Below, in pieces: positions 20,310-33,165 of a DNA stretch of 64,000 bases. This DNA comes from Bryoerythrophyllum caledonicum (taxonomy: Eukaryota; Streptophyta; Bryopsida; Pottiales; Pottiaceae). Location: positions 6,140,501 to 6,204,500 of the forward strand of contig OZ020517.1 of NCBI GenBank assembly GCA_963971425.1, given 5' to 3'. A program made the position numbers and the translations under genes. The first letter of the stretch is position 1. Every line of letters begins with the position of its first letter. The notes beneath the pieces are model-generated. The model saw nothing but the letters and a program-made list of their open reading frames with translations, did not search any database and was not told where the DNA came from.

Positions 20310-23300
20310 CATAGTGATTCTTAAACCGTTTATCACAACAATTTGAAATTGTTGGATTACAAAAGAGAATAGAGTCAATGACCTTATGTTATTCACTTGT
20401 TGTATGGTAATCTATTTTGGACATAAAGTAAAAAAGTGCTCAACTCAAAAAAATTCATCTTGGAAATATACAATCAATGGCGTAAAGATTTCTCAAAATT
20501 CCAAGGCACTTCATAGTTTATTTAACTTTATATTTTTCATATACATAACCTATATTGAAAAATAAGTATAATATTTATCCAAAATGAAAATGTAACAATG
20601 TAATAGTATGTAATGGTCATGGTTTGTGACATCTAGTCAAATGTGACAAGTTCATAAATTAGAAAGTATTCAATGAATATGAAAGTAAGAATAAAAAGTA
20701 TAAGAATCAAGATTGCATAAGAAAATATAAAATATCAATATATGATATTATGATAATACAATGTTTGAATATTCAGAAACAATATAAAATCAATATATGC
20801 ATATATTTTTTGAACAACATTTTTTATGTGACACATTTAGATTTACACACATTATGATAAAGTAGTATGTATTTTATTATTATTAATATCCAAACACTAT
20901 CATCTAAAAAATACAATGTTTTTCTAAAATATCTTTAGTATATATTCTTGGAACAATATTTATATTAGAAATCAAGAGATATAAATTTTTAATCCCAAAA
21001 TTACGATATGAATTTGAGTGGTCTATGAATGATATCATTTTGTATAAAAAATCTATACATAGTGTGTGTCACATCTGTATGCAAGTTGCAAATGATCTTT
21101 TTGTATAAGCTCAATGTGCTTTTTATGTGGAATTGAGGCTCGCGGACTTTCTTGAGGCTAAGTTGTATTACAAAGATCGAAGGGCCTATGAATGATATTG
21201 TTAATATAAATATCATATCGTTCCAAAGGGCCATAGGGTGTAGTATCTTTTGTATATAGAGGTAATATTGTTCGTATCTTATGAAAATTCTTATATGGTT
21301 ATCATATTAAAATTGTATCACTAAGTTTTGAATGCAAAGTTCTAGCATATATTATCTCAAATCTATATAAAGCAACATTTACACAAATGATATATGACCT
21401 AGAGTTTTAAAATACTATGTAGATTCTCTAGAGCTATAAAAGTAGAAAAGTAAAAGAACTGTGAACCTACAAACACTTCACCCAACCACAACAACCTCAG
21501 CCAAACTCCACTACTAGTCTACTCCCTCCTCTACTCCAATATTTGTTGATGACCAGATTTAGGTATCTGACCACTGAGGATTCAAACTCGATTCGGCCCC
21601 ATTGCCAAGAATACAATCTGCAACTCTCGTTGATCGATTGCTTGTGTTCCCTTAAAATGCGCATCCGGCGTAAGTGAAAAAGAATGTTACATCACAAAAA
21701 AGGGACGACCAAGAGCTAGATCCATGCGTAGGAGGAAACATCGAGGCTAAGGCCAAACTGGTTGGCTCCCTGGGATCACATGTTCATTAAGTGATAGACA
21801 CAATGTCAGACTTGATAGAGTTGTCCATTAAGAAATAATTGGATAGTTATTTAGTTGTTTGGTTAGGATGATATCTTAAAGCAAAAATTTGATGCATCTA
21901 TTATTGGTAATTTTGTACATAATCCCTGAAAAGCACTATCACAATTTCTCACCAAATAAACTTCAAAACTATAAGTATGGAAGGAAACAAAAATCTTTAC
22001 TTCCATTTTTGATTGTAGGATCTCAATTAAGACGTATGGAATTATTTAAATACTCCCAAAATTTTATAAGTTTTGACCGCACGGATTACAAGACTATAAT
22101 AATTAAAGTAAAGAAAATAGTTCACTTTTTTTTCCACATTACATAAATTTACATGGACTTTGACTTTACTTGGTGTAAAATTATTGCACCACACAAGGTC
22201 TAGATGCATCACCATCATGCCAAGCATGATCTTAGTTCCTTGTACACCAATGTTTAAAGGTCAAGAAGGGCTGTAGCGTATTCTAATCAATTGTGCAAGG
22301 ACTAAAGGTTCAAAATTTTTCACTTCTAGTATTATTATTTTTGTGAACTTAATATGTATTACAATGATAATTCAAATGGTTACAACACATACTATAGTGG
22401 AAAAAGTGAAAGTAAAAGTAAACGAATAAGAAGATTTCTAAGTTCTTGTGAAAATAAGAAGTTTACTTGTACCTTGCATCACAATGTGTGCCAATGTGTG
22501 AAAATGTTTGAGTTGGGTTGATATGATATTTTGCACTAAAGATAACAAGAATTTTACTAAAAACGAAAGCATATTTCACTAAGTTAAAAATAATTTTGAC
22601 CAAAGACAAAATCTATGTTTGCAAATTATATCAAATAAAATAAGGACCTCATAAGCTTCATTTGATTTTTTACATAAGTCCAAAAATTGAGGATTGCTCA
22701 AATGTTGTTTTGGACTCTTATCTCTGAATTTGGTCAAGAAACTAATTAAATAGTTGTTTGGAAATTGTGAAATGATGAGAAAAAAAACTAGTTAGACAAT
22801 CATTTATTCTTTGCATTGTTTTCACACTTAAAAAGAAAGAATGTTATTAGTAGTACAAATATATCAAAGGCTCCAAAATACATAATAACATGTTATAGTT
22901 ACATACTTATGCAAATAGTGTACTTATATATGATTTCTAAATAATTCGCATATTGATAGCGTATACAGAATATTCTATATAAATTTCATATCAATTTTGT
23001 ATTAAAAATATCTTGTATGCACAACATATCAATTTTGACTTATACAAATGCAATACAAAATTGGTATGCATACTATATTGTATTTTAAAAGATATATTTT
23101 AAATCTTAAGTTTTTGCCATATCAAATATCTGTAAGTCATGGATTACATCAAAAGTTTACAAATTTTATACAAAGTTTATATTCAAAGCTAGAATGTATG
23201 AATTTTTTATGGCATTTTTATGATATGAATTTGAGAGTTATCGAGATGATATCGTTTGCTGACAGATATCACACAGTTTGTTGATAACCATTGCATGCAT

Positions 23301-24379
23301 GTTGTATGTGATTTTTTAAATATAAAGAATGTATATTTTTTATATGGGAATGAGGGTCAAGGATTTTCCTAATGTACCATTGGAAAGCTAAATCGTGCAC
23401 TTTTTGGTGGTGGGTAGCAATGAAGGAAAGTTCTTGGCAACCTTCATCGTTCTTACTTGAAAATGCATAGAAATTAAGGTTTCATTTTTTTTTGAATTTT
23501 TTTTGTTGATAGAATAATGCATGATACTTCTATTTACCATTTGGATTTTAGATCCAAAAATATTTTTCTATTTATAAAATAAACTTACTTTCTCAAGAAT
23601 ATGGCTACTTTCTATATCCCTCCTCATTGCAAGTTTTTTTCCTTATCCTAAAGACCTCCATTACTTATGATTTTTTGTGTGCAATGACCTAACACAAGGT
23701 AGAACATATATCCATAAATTTTATGCAATGTGTAATGGAAAAGTATGCAAGTATCTTGAGTCAAAGTATGCTCATTGATGACCCTGTTCGAGAAGGGAAG
23801 AAAAAACCACACTGCACTTTTCAAATGTATCTTACAATCCTTATGGTCAAAGTTTATGAAATTTTTTGACTGTCACCTTGTAATAGTTATGTTAAAGATC
23901 CTACAGCTGAAAGTAGTAAAATTTTGTTTCAATCACTCTTGCAACTGTGCATCATTGAGAGGTAGTTTGGTAATGTTTTTGGTGTGAAATTGTCAAGGAA
24001 TTTTAGGGTTAATTGTGATCTTATCGCTAAAACTGGAAATAAAAAGTTTTGTTTTCTTCATACTCAATACACTAAATTCAATAATTTTGGAATGTTTTTG
24101 GTATGAAGTTATCACAACCATTTAGGGATTAAGTAGAGAATCCTCAATAATATGATGTTTCATTTGAAAGAATGTCTACACAAAATCATTCTTGAAGCTA
24201 CTTGCCTGCTCAGAAATCATTTATTTACTAAAAGTTATTTTGTATGTGGAGAAGGACAAGTATATGGGGAGCACTTGGGTGTCCAAGTCTAAGCACTGAT
24301 GGATGGTGTAATCAGTAGTTGGTTCTGTGGCATGGGGATGACATGGGCTCGAATCTATGCTGTTACAAATGATCTGCAG
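20310..24379. other. 4-kb AT-rich stretch with MITE debris, no gene
   Basis: No supported coding exon. About 20970-21250 resembles a short element whose end (ATCATATCGTTCCAAAGGGC, about 21205-21230) is found inverted at about 24675-24705. About 21910-22140 starts with ATCCCTGAAAAGC and TTCTCACC and resembles the long-TIR MITE family. Minor frames in here have no family signature. Confidence 0.45.
22145..22330 (+). repeat. dispersed repeat copy (CTTGGTGTAAAATTATTGCACCA family)
   Basis: A segment running through TTGACTTTACTTGGTGTAAA, CATCACCATCATGCCAAG, TGTACACCAAT and GGGCTGTAGCGTATTC. It recurs at 26360-26560 in the same orientation and at about 28060-28260 in reverse. It probably marks the interior of the long-TIR MITE family. 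Confidence 0.7.
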
Positions 24380-24383
24380 ATGG

Positions 24384-24440
24384 CTGGTGGGACCGAATAC
24401 AGTGGGGGGGACCGAATTTGGTTGTGGGACCGAATACTTC
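24384..24440. repeat. three GGGACCGAATA units
   Basis: GGGACCGAATA, GGGACCGAATT and GGGACCGAATA occur within 50 bases, with a GGGGGG run between the first two. A short local repeat, function unknown. Confidence 0.6.
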
Positions 24441-25421
24441 CGTTTCTGCTTGTTCCATTTCATTCGTTGAAACCAATCTTTTGCAATTTCATTGATTTTA
24501 ATCGTGCCTTCAAAAATTTCATATCAGATTTCTATAAAATTATTTTCATATGGATTTGAGATATCATTTGTTAAAATCTTGCATTGAAACTTTGTGATAC
24601 ATATTTTATATAAAAACAATATAATTTTTTTTCAAAAGATGCAAACAATATCATTTTGACGCACATAAAATAGCATATCCAAGGGCCCCTTGGAACGATA
24701 TGATTTTCATATGCAAAAGATATCATTCAAAGACCCTCGGATTTTTGTGATGATGTCCTCTGCTTGCTCGAAGGATAAATAACTCAAGTGTTGGATAAGA
24801 CTCACTCAAGCCTAGATGACCACTTGTAATCATCAACTCTGTCACTTCGTCATTCATTTACACCTATGTACAATACTTTGATAGAGAGCTATATATAATG
24901 TTGTTACTTCAGCACCTTAATCCTAAAAGAATATCATATTTTATACAATATACAAACTTACAATAATATTCTATTTTCACTACTGCGTAAAATTCTTAGG
25001 GCAAATTCAGTAACTATAAGTAGATGGATACATGGTCTCAGAGTAATTTCCTTGTCTCATTGAATAAAATATACACTTCAATAAGTCAAGATAAAACAAA
25101 AAAAATCTTTACTATTCCAATTCAGAAATGACAAGCCCTACATTTTTGAAAGGCCGTCATGCATCACATGCGTTATAGTTTGATAAGGGGTGAGGATAAG
25201 TTTATTTCAAATATATTTATAAAAACAATACATTGAACAGTAAGAGATAATAACCTCTCATTGAGGGCAACGCCCTATAGCATAGGAATACGATTATTGA
25301 GGAAAAAATGGATTATCCACCCGAGCCCCCAGAGGCCGAAGAATGTTGGTGCTATGTACTCATACCTCTACTGCTGCTACTCAACTTCCCACTCACTCGG
25401 ATCTATTATCTGATGCATTCT
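24441..25421. other. AT-rich, no gene
   Basis: Contains the inverted partner (about 24675-24705) of the MITE-like end near 21.2 kb. No supported coding frame. Confidence 0.4.
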
Positions 25422-25640
25422 TTACCTTCTCTGCAAGACGCGGCACAAGCATGACTGCTCTTTGCACGTGCGATCTGCCAATATACCTGCACATAAAGCC
25501 AAACCAATGAAGTCATAAGGAAAGATACCATGAGTGTTGTCCTCTTTCTTAGCCCCATCAATAATCAATTGAAAGAGAAAAAGACGGCTAAGATTCACAT
25601 TACACAACCTCTCCTTCATTCTCAAAGGTGTCTACAACCA
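25422..25640 (-). pseudogene. possible retroelement gag-like fragment
   Basis: An open frame of 67 codons on the minus strand contains NTHGIFPYDFIGLALC. This is loosely like the inactive gag/integrase-linked segments of plant retroelements. There is no second conserved motif and no neighbour of the same type, so this may be chance. Confidence 0.15.
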
Positions 25641-26359
25641 ATTCTAATTTCACTTTAGAGACCACCAAGCTCTTCCAACATGACCACTCCTTTCTTCTCA
25701 AAAGAAGCTAAAACTACTTCCATCTCAGATTTAGAGATCACTAAGCTCTTCTAATTCTAGCTAAGAGACCACCAAGCTCTCCTAATGATCTGATAACTAT
25801 TTAGAGTGAAGAACAAGTAGAATAATAAATCAAAAGAAGGGATTTCTTTATTCAAATTTTGATTCACCCCCTTTTTGTTGATGTCTAATTATCAGTTTCT
25901 CTTGACATTTATAAATAGGATCTCCTTCTCATTCTTTGTTTTCCGTTTTAGTTGTTGGCAATTGGGGCTACATTAGATGTTATTATAGTAATTACATAAT
26001 TAGAAAACAACATGGTTAATTACTTCTTGTATGTGCTTCCTAGTTTTCATTATTAGCTCTATTAATTTTGACAAAGATACTTGCTCAAATCCCCTCATTT
26101 ATGGAAGAGACTATGTTTAAAAGGGAATTGTTGATGACTAAGGTTCAAAACTGTAGTCTTTTAGAAGCTAAAATCTTCTTTAATGCATCAACGTGATTTA
26201 TATTCTGGTTTCAACCAAAATTGAACTAGTAGTCACAATGTAAGTTAGTTTCGGATTGATAAAATCTACATTTGGATTTGATTTCCATGGATGTAAGCAA
26301 ACTAGATAGGCCATATTTAAGTAGAAAAAGGGGTTCATTTACTTCCTTGCATTGACTCA
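25641..26359. other. no gene; short CAAGCTCT repeats at the left end
   Basis: At about 25655-25790 the phrase GAGA(C/T)CAC(C/T)AAGCTCT occurs three times about 50-75 bases apart. The rest is AT-rich with no supported coding frame. Confidence 0.45.
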
Positions 26360-26560
26360 GTGGATCAATAGACTTTGATTTCACTTGGTGTCAAACATTA
26401 GCACTACACAACGTCTAAATTCATTACCATTGTGTAAAGCATGATATTAATTACTCAATGTACACCAATTTTTAGAGGTAGGAAAGGGTTGTAGCATATT
26501 CAAAGAACTGTGCAAGGAGTGGAGGTTCAAAAAGTGCCAATTCACATTTTATTCTTTGGT
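26360..26560 (+). repeat. dispersed repeat copy, same family as 22145-22330
   Basis: Shares TTCACTTGGTGTCAAA, TCATTACCATTGTG, GTACACCAAT and GGGTTGTAGCATATTC in the same order as the 22-kb copy. Confidence 0.7.
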
Positions 26561-26939
26561 GAACTTGATAAGTTTTAGAATGAGAATCCAAACAGTCAAT
26601 ATGTAGGTTTCTACCACATCATGTAGTAGAAAAAACAAAAAGTTAAAAATATTGAAATCTCTAAATTATGTGTGGAAAAAAAGAAGTTTGTTTGTTACCT
26701 TGCCCGACAATGTATGACAATGTTTGACTTGGGATAAATTCAACTTTTCCACTACAAAGAAGAATTTCTTTTGCATGTACCTCTTGCCTTGATGCATCTT
26801 TCTACAAAATTTCAAGAAATGTAAATATAAATTGCAACCATGGAAACGTGCCCGAGATTTGCAAAAGCACCATCGGGACTTCTATCATTTAGGGGTTAAA
26901 ATAGTAGAAAGTAATTTAGATTAGTCTCACACATGTCAT

Positions 26940-27245
26940 AGCATCTCCATTAGGGCCCGCCGCCCGGGAAAAAATGCTCGGGTTGAAGAGTTCCCGGCAG
27001 ATGCCCTTCCCACCGTGCTAGCAAGCTCGCCAAACCGCTCCAGGTCCTTGCTCAATGTTGGTGCACTCGAGAAACAATTGCAATTGCTGGCGGGGGCTCC
27101 AAGTCGCTCAACTGGGGCCCTGAGTGCTCTATTTGGGGGCCCTAAGTGACTGAATTGGGACCCGAAGCGCTTTACTTCGGGCCCCCAAGTGACTCAATTG
27201 GGGCCTCAAGTGCTCTACTTGGAGGCCCCAAGTCTACGGCTTCGG
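26940..27245. repeat. GC-rich patch with tandem AAGTGCTCTA/TTGGGGCCC units
   Basis: Starts GCATCTCCATTAGGGCCCGCC, then from about 27085 carries five to six degenerate units of about 30 bp alternating GGGGCCC, (A/T)AGTG(A/C)CT and CAATTGGG. Base composition differs sharply from the AT-rich surroundings, suggesting a transposed segment. No gene. Confidence 0.6.
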
Positions 27246-27665
27246 GGACGTTGGATCTTTACACAACCTAAACCGTTGTTCACCTCAATGCTACAGAAGT
27301 TCACCGACTTTTGTAGTGCACTTATGTTTTCACAACCATTTCACACAAGAATTCATTTTGTAAGAGTTCATATCTCCATACAATCTTCAGAGCTATCTCC
27401 GTGTTTGAGTCTCCATACTAAACAACCCATTTTTGTCAAGATTGAAGGGGATCCATATTGTCTTTTTTTTAATGTACACATTGGAAGTTGCACTCTCCCC
27501 ATTTGCCTCAACATGTACAAATAAGTAAATAAAAATAAATTCATCCTAAAATACACCCCTGAAATCCCTCCATGCGTGCCCAAAGATGTTTAAAAAAAAT
27601 TAAATGGTAAGGAATAAGTAAAGGGGGAATCTTATTATTAAGAATAAGAGAGTAGAGATATCATG
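27246..27665. other. no gene seen
   Basis: A 111-codon open frame at 27189-27524 crosses the GC-rich repeat and has no recognisable motif; I do not regard it as a gene. Confidence 0.4.
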
Positions 27666-28481
27666 AACCCCTAAATTTCCTAGACAACTTCACACCAAGA
27701 ACACTTCAAACATGTTGATGCTAGTGTAAAAGGTGGAGACGAAAAGAAAACTTATATTTTTAGTTTCAGCCGTAGGATCTTGATCAAAATGTGAGATTTT
27801 CCATACTTGCAAGTAATATCATTTCTCTTCATATTGTCAAAAATAAATTCTTGTCTTTAGTGGAAAATTACACATGAACCGAGGTCAAATGATATAAACA
27901 TTGTTACACATTGTGGGGCAAGGTACCAAAAAACTTATGATTTTCCTCATAAAACTTAGAGATCTTAATAAAAAAAAATTCCCCCCACAACATCTTGTGG
28001 TGTAAACCTTCTTATTGACCATTTGGATTATCAATCTAAAACATGTATAGATCACAAAAAAATAAAAGTGACTCGGCAATTTTTGAGCCTCCACACCTTG
28101 CACAGTTGTTTTGAATATGCTTCACCCCGTTTCTACCTCTAAAAATTGATGTATAAGGAACTAACATGGTGCTTAACACAATGGTAATGGATTCAGACCT
28201 TATGTAGTGCAAAAATTTGACACCAAGAGAAGTCATAGTTGCTGATCCACTCAATGCACGGAAGAAAATGAACCATTTGCTTGACTTCAAACACTAGAAT
28301 CTTTCAATCCATGCGATCAAAGTTTGTAAATTTTGTGAGTATGTCACTAAATAAGTCTACATTGAGATCCTACGGTCGAAAAGAAAAGAAAAAGTTATAG
28401 TTTCCTTCTTTATTCATTGCACTAGAATCCAACAAGTTTGAAGTGTTTTTGGTGTGAAACTGTCACAGTACCTTAGGGGTT
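27666..28481. mobile_element. long-TIR MITE, AACCCCTAAA termini
   Basis: The left end (AACCCCTAAATTTCC, TTCACACCAAGAACACTTCAAA, then CCGTAGGATCT) is repeated inverted at the right end (GTAGGATCTC on the inverted strand, TTTGAAGTGTTTTTGGTGTGAA, TTAGGGGTT). The inverted arms extend for more than 100 bases. The interior 28060-28260 is the dispersed repeat of 22.2 and 26.4 kb, in reverse. About 0.8 kb, no coding capacity. Further half copies appear near 4338, 21920, 24110, 40737 and 41505. Confidence 0.7.
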
Positions 28482-28989
28482 AAACGAAACACAATTAAAG
28501 CACCTAACTCTTCCACAATAATTTAGTGATTGTTTTTCCAAAACCGGTCAATTCAGCTCTTGTTTCTTTTCAACCATTCAACTTCCAACGGACAGTGTGA
28601 AACCACTCACCAGTGGAATGAAAATGTTATGCTTGGAACTCAATCTTCATAACCGATAAAAATTAAAAACGAAAAGAACAAAACTCAAAAATGAAAAAAC
28701 TAACGAGCCACCAAACTTCAACATGTTGCTTCCCCAACCTTTGACCAGAATCTTGACAGGTTTACTAGCGCATGGCTGCCACAGTATCACTTGGGATATC
28801 ATATTGATATCAACCACAAAATACATCCGTCGCGAGCCTGCAACGTCTAGTGCGTCAATGCCAGAGTAGAAGAATGTTAAAGTGTGGTAGTTGTAGATAC
28901 CAAGAGGGGTATTGCTCCACCAATGGATTAGTGGTGGGGGCTAGCTTACGAAGTATAAGTGGTGGGGTGGTGTGGTGTAAATTTGGCGG
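28482..28989. other. no gene seen
   Basis: No supported reading frame or element boundary. Confidence 0.35.
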
Positions 28990-29059
28990 CCTAAGCATTG
29001 AATGCATGGATGAATGCATGCATATGCATGAAACCGTCACATGTTCGTCCGTTGGACCC

Positions 29060-29390
29060 GCCTCTTGCAGGACCTCCCAGGCCAAGCTTGCATTCTGTAC
29101 TGTCTAGCTTTGGACGCAGGCTTTGCATTGAAGACTGTCTAGCTTTCCGCGCGAGCTTGCATCCAACACTATCTAGGCTTTCGGCGTGAGCTTTCCGGCC
29201 GAGCTTGCATCCGGCACTCTGCACCTTTCGGCGTGAGCTTGCAATCAACACTCTCCACCTTCCACGCGAGCTTGCATCAGCACTCTCCAAGTTTCCGTGC
29301 GAGCTTACATTCTTGCATTGTCGAGATACCGACGCGAGCTTGTTCTCCAGCTTCTCACGTGATCTAGCTCACCAGCTTGCTCATCCTTGG
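29060..29390. repeat. GC-richer degenerate tandem repeat (GCGAGCTTGCATC)
   Basis: About eight degenerate units of 30-40 bp share CG(C/T)GAGCTTGCAT and (A/C)ACTCTCCA(C/A). Two long overlapping frames, one per strand, follow the repeat and are not considered coding. Confidence 0.7.
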
Positions 29391-30439
29391 TAGGCGATGA
29401 CACACCACATCTTAAATACTCATGTTCGACCTTTGTAGAAGACATTTTTTCTATTAAAGAATGCGCCTCGTTCAGATCCTCCAGCAATTTAAGGTCCTGC
29501 AATCCAAGCCATTATTCACCAATACTAATGACCTCGAAAATTTTCTGAACATGAAGTTTGATGTTTTTTTCGTGATCTGAGAGTTGCTTTAATAAACATG
29601 CCAGTTCTTTTGCAGGTGAACGGTGAGGAGGCAGGAGCGTGTTCAGGGATCCTCGCCTCCGTAGAAGTACAAGCATTTGATTGGACAAGTGCACCAACTT
29701 CAGGGTCCCATCACTACGTGCTAAAACGTGAAGCTTTTCGGAGGAGCAAAGTTCGTCATTTTGAAGACGCTACTTGACAGTTACTAGGCTCCAGTGTTAA
29801 ATGCAGAGGAACCAAAGATAAAGGTAACAGGCTAGAACTTTCTTGTGTTCATCAGCTTGGTGTATTCAATACACTTGCTTGCGTTGGCATTGATATATCC
29901 CTCTTTTGAATCATAAAATGACTATTTCTTCACTCTTGATGGGTATTAGATGTGGTGGTCTCTGAACTAGAATCCTTATTGAGTATGGGAGTGCTTGGCA
30001 TTGGGCTTTAGATCTAGTTTTAGCCGCCTTTGAGGATGATGGAGATGCCATGTTGTATTTTAGCCGAGTGTTTTTCCTCTTTGAAATGATTTGAGATACT
30101 TATTTAGGGCTGCTTTTAATTACCAAAATGCATGGTTGTATATCCAATTATGTTCACGTCTTTCCTTGTTCGTATAAGTCAAGTTCTTTGAACCATATAA
30201 AAGGCTAACCACAAATCTATAGGTGGATCTGGTCTGTTCCGATCTGCAGATTTTTGCTTGGACTGTGAATGGGTTAGTTAGGATGGTTTCATCAATGTCA
30301 AACATGTGCATGTTTGGAAGTTTGATAATTTTTGTGCCAACGTTCTCTACATTGCAACCTAGTCGGAGCTGGCATGTAACAGAATACTGCATTCATTACT
30401 TACGAGATATAATAAATTTTGATCTTTCTCACCTTCTGA
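29391..30439. other. no confident gene; possible minus-strand coiled-coil exons
   Basis: Minus-strand frames at 29697-29512 and 29502-29305 contain leucine/lysine-rich stretches (LLKQLSDHEKNIKLHVQKI and LQDLKLLEDLNEAHSLIEK) of the kind found in coiled coils. They lie next to the plus-strand kinesin-like remnant but on the opposite strand. I cannot assign them. Confidence 0.2.
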
Positions 30440-31470
30440 TTTGCTTGCAGTGGTGGGGCAGCAACAGGATTTGCATTAGCAGCTCGTTTGAGCAACCTCG
30501 AAACAAAGGTATGTGATAAACATCACTTGGATTTACATCAGATGGGTCTAGATAGAGAGTTGAAGATGCAAAAAACGATAGACTGTGCTTGGTTATCATT
30601 TACGCCGCCATTGAAAGAAGTGCTTCTATTTGGTTTGTAGCATTGTGGAGCGTCACTTACATGTTGTGGATTGTCTTTAGACGGGAAAGAAAGATCAAGC
30701 ATGTGAATGGGGCATTGAAGAGAGTTATGGAGGCCATCGCCAACGGAGACTCATACATTCCACACCGTGACAGGAAGCTCACTATGCTCCTAGAGGTGAG
30801 ATTCATTCATTCAAGTATCATTCATTCATTCGTATTTGAGGATGGATGTTTTGTTTGTATGAGCAAAGTTGGGGTGATTATTGTTGATGTGCAACTTTCT
30901 TTTTGAAGTAGAATGTGTCGTGGCTTCCTTGTATTATAGATATGGAGAGAATCTTCTTTATTTAATTGTTGTTGAGGATTTTGTTTTGATCTATTACATT
31001 TCTTGCGTGTAGTGCCTCGTTTGTTTACCCCTCAAATAGCTTCCTTTTATGAGGGTTGCTATAGGGGCAAGGAAAAGTGCGTCAACATCATCAAGGGCAC
31101 TTCAGCCACAGAGTTGGAGAAAGAAGACGATGGCAATGTAAGTCTCCAACAATCTTTACAGTTTAAGAGTTTCAAACAACACAAGAGTGTTTCACCCCTG
31201 GACTGGCATTGATGCAGCTGCAGGTGATTAAGGTGATATTGGGGGACAACATCGGTGCAAAGCCTTGCCTAGGACCATCCAAGGGCCTGTTGGAAGAGGA
31301 GAAAGGTGGCTTTCAAGGTAAAGTTCCTCTTCAATCCCAATGGTCTCACATGATGTGAATCCATTAGCCTCATTTTGATTTTTCTTCCAACTCTTTTGGT
31401 GCAGGTGGATGCATCCTTAAGAAGCAACGCTGGGATGTTACCCAATCGGTGGTGTTGCAAGATTCGTGAT
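30440..31470 (+). pseudogene. kinesin motor-domain remnant (kinesin-10-like)
   Basis: The clearest exon, about 30681-30795, encodes ALKRVMEAIANGDS followed by IPHRDRKLTMLLE. This matches the switch II-distal part of the kinesin motor; the usual form there is (V/I)PFRDSKLTxLLQ, so HRDRK is a diverged version. The wording ALKRVxEAIANGDS reminds me of plant kinesin-10 (PAKRP2-like) from memory. It is followed by a GTGAGA donor. A second block at about 31012-31140 (EKCVNIIKGT, then a GTAAGT donor) would fit the end of the motor domain, and a third at 31217-31316 fits poorly. P-loop and switch I are absent upstream. It is best seen as a captured or decayed gene fragment. Confidence 0.5.
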
Positions 31471-32643
31471 GAAGATGTATGGCGACATAAGCTGAGTGGA
31501 GCATGTTGAGCATGCTCTGAAGTCTGCCATCCAAGTTGTCTAGGTAAATGATCTATTCTAAAGCCGCGGAAACGTTTTCAATTCTTGGAATTTTATGCGG
31601 TGTGAGCTTTTTCATGGCTCCTGATGCGGTTCCTGGATATGAGAGGCCACTAGAGTTCACTTCAACATGGGCCGTGGTGTAGATTATAAGTTGTTTTGTG
31701 GTCATCTCCCTCATCTTTGAGCGCCTCATGTATTGGCTCGGCTAGGTTAGTTGTGAAGATTAAAGCGCAAATCTTCTCTTATGTGTATTTTTGTCACTTC
31801 AGTGTGCCTTGGATTGCGGCTCTTCAACAGATTCGGATGCGGTGTTGGTGTAACTAATTGAACTTGTAAGCTTCAACTTTGTTCAGCTCTGAACATGTAA
31901 GCTTAAGCATGTTGTATGTTTGTTTTGATGAGCTTTTAGGTTCAGGCTCATGTGGCTGTGGGGATTTTACTTCTTGTCTATTGTTATGGTTGCTTGAGTT
32001 AGGATCGTGCACTAGAGATAGCTAAGACATTTTTGTCTTTTCTTGCAAAGAAATATGTGATTCAACTTGAGGTGAGAGTTTGGATTATGGAATTTAGGTT
32101 GCTGATGAAGTTTGTGAATTGCTAACGAAGGTCATGATTATACATGCATGTGATTGCGTTTTTCAAGTGTGAGTTGATTTTGGTCGCACACCATTCACAG
32201 AGATTGCTTCAGCTGACTCCTATATCTTGCGCAGTGCAAGTGCAAGTCCGCGAAGGCGTCTTACGAGCTGAATTGCCGATCCACTTGGGTGAGTTGAAAT
32301 TCTCGATTGAATTCCTCAATTGGTTTTGATTGAATTCCTCATATCATGTAATCAGTCCCTAATGTATAACTTGTCTTCATATGAAGTTCTAGGCTCCTTT
32401 ACATATGCTCTTATGTTCTTGGTTCTGATGTACAACTTGTTGCCTACGATTATACATCTAGGTTTTTGTTTATGTCTTAAGTTTCTAGCACACATCTTCT
32501 TGACTACATTTAGCACTTGTATTTTCAGTTTACACGTAGTGTACATTGGACATCATTTCCTGACATACATGTGTGTCAAGAGTTGGATGTATTTATATTT
32601 GGAGGTTCTCATGGTGTTGAGGCTTGGATATGAAATGTGAGCT
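31471..32643. other. no gene seen
   Basis: Low-complexity T-rich sequence. The 106-codon frame at 32320-32640 is hydrophobic because of the T-rich composition and has no family signature. Confidence 0.4.
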
Positions 32644-32644
32644 T

Positions 32645-32756
32645 TATCATGGGTCTGTCAAGTTGTGTTATTCATGGGTTTGTCAAGATGTATTATTCAT
32701 GGGTGTGTCAAGATGTATCATTCATGGGTGTGTCAAGATGTATCATTCTTGGGTGT
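32645..32756. repeat. 27-28 bp tandem repeat, 4 copies
   Basis: Units read TCATGGGTGTGTCAAGATGT followed by ATCAT; the later copies are nearly identical. Confidence 0.9.
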
Positions 32757-32954
32757 ATTTAGATTTGGATGTATAGTATTTGTTCTAGTCCCCATCTATT
32801 CCATCCCATTATCTTTAAGTGATTGTTTTGCAAGGAAATTTGTAACAAGAAATTTAAACAATGTGTGCAAATTTCACATTCAAGGAATGCAATGTTTACA
32901 GAACTAGTTTGATCCCACACTTCATTCAATCACAAACTTAAGTCAAACTTGCTA

Positions 32955-33165
32955 TAAGGTTTTTATGGGGGAACCACCCAAGTTGGCCTTCCATGGTACT
33001 GTTCATGGAGGGCCGCTTAAGTTGGCCTCCCATGGTACTGTTCATGGAGGCCCGCTTAAGCTGGCCTCCGAGGGTACTATTCATGGAGGGCGGCTTAAGC
33101 TAGCCTTCCATTGGCTTTGTTCATGGGGGGCGGCTTAAGCTGGCCTCCCATGGTACCAATCATAG
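32955..33165. repeat. about 48-bp tandem repeat, 4-5 copies
   Basis: Units contain GGCGGCTTAAGCTGGCCTCC and ATGGTACTGTTCATGGAGG. The copies are imperfect and the repeat is GC-richer than its surroundings. Confidence 0.9.
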
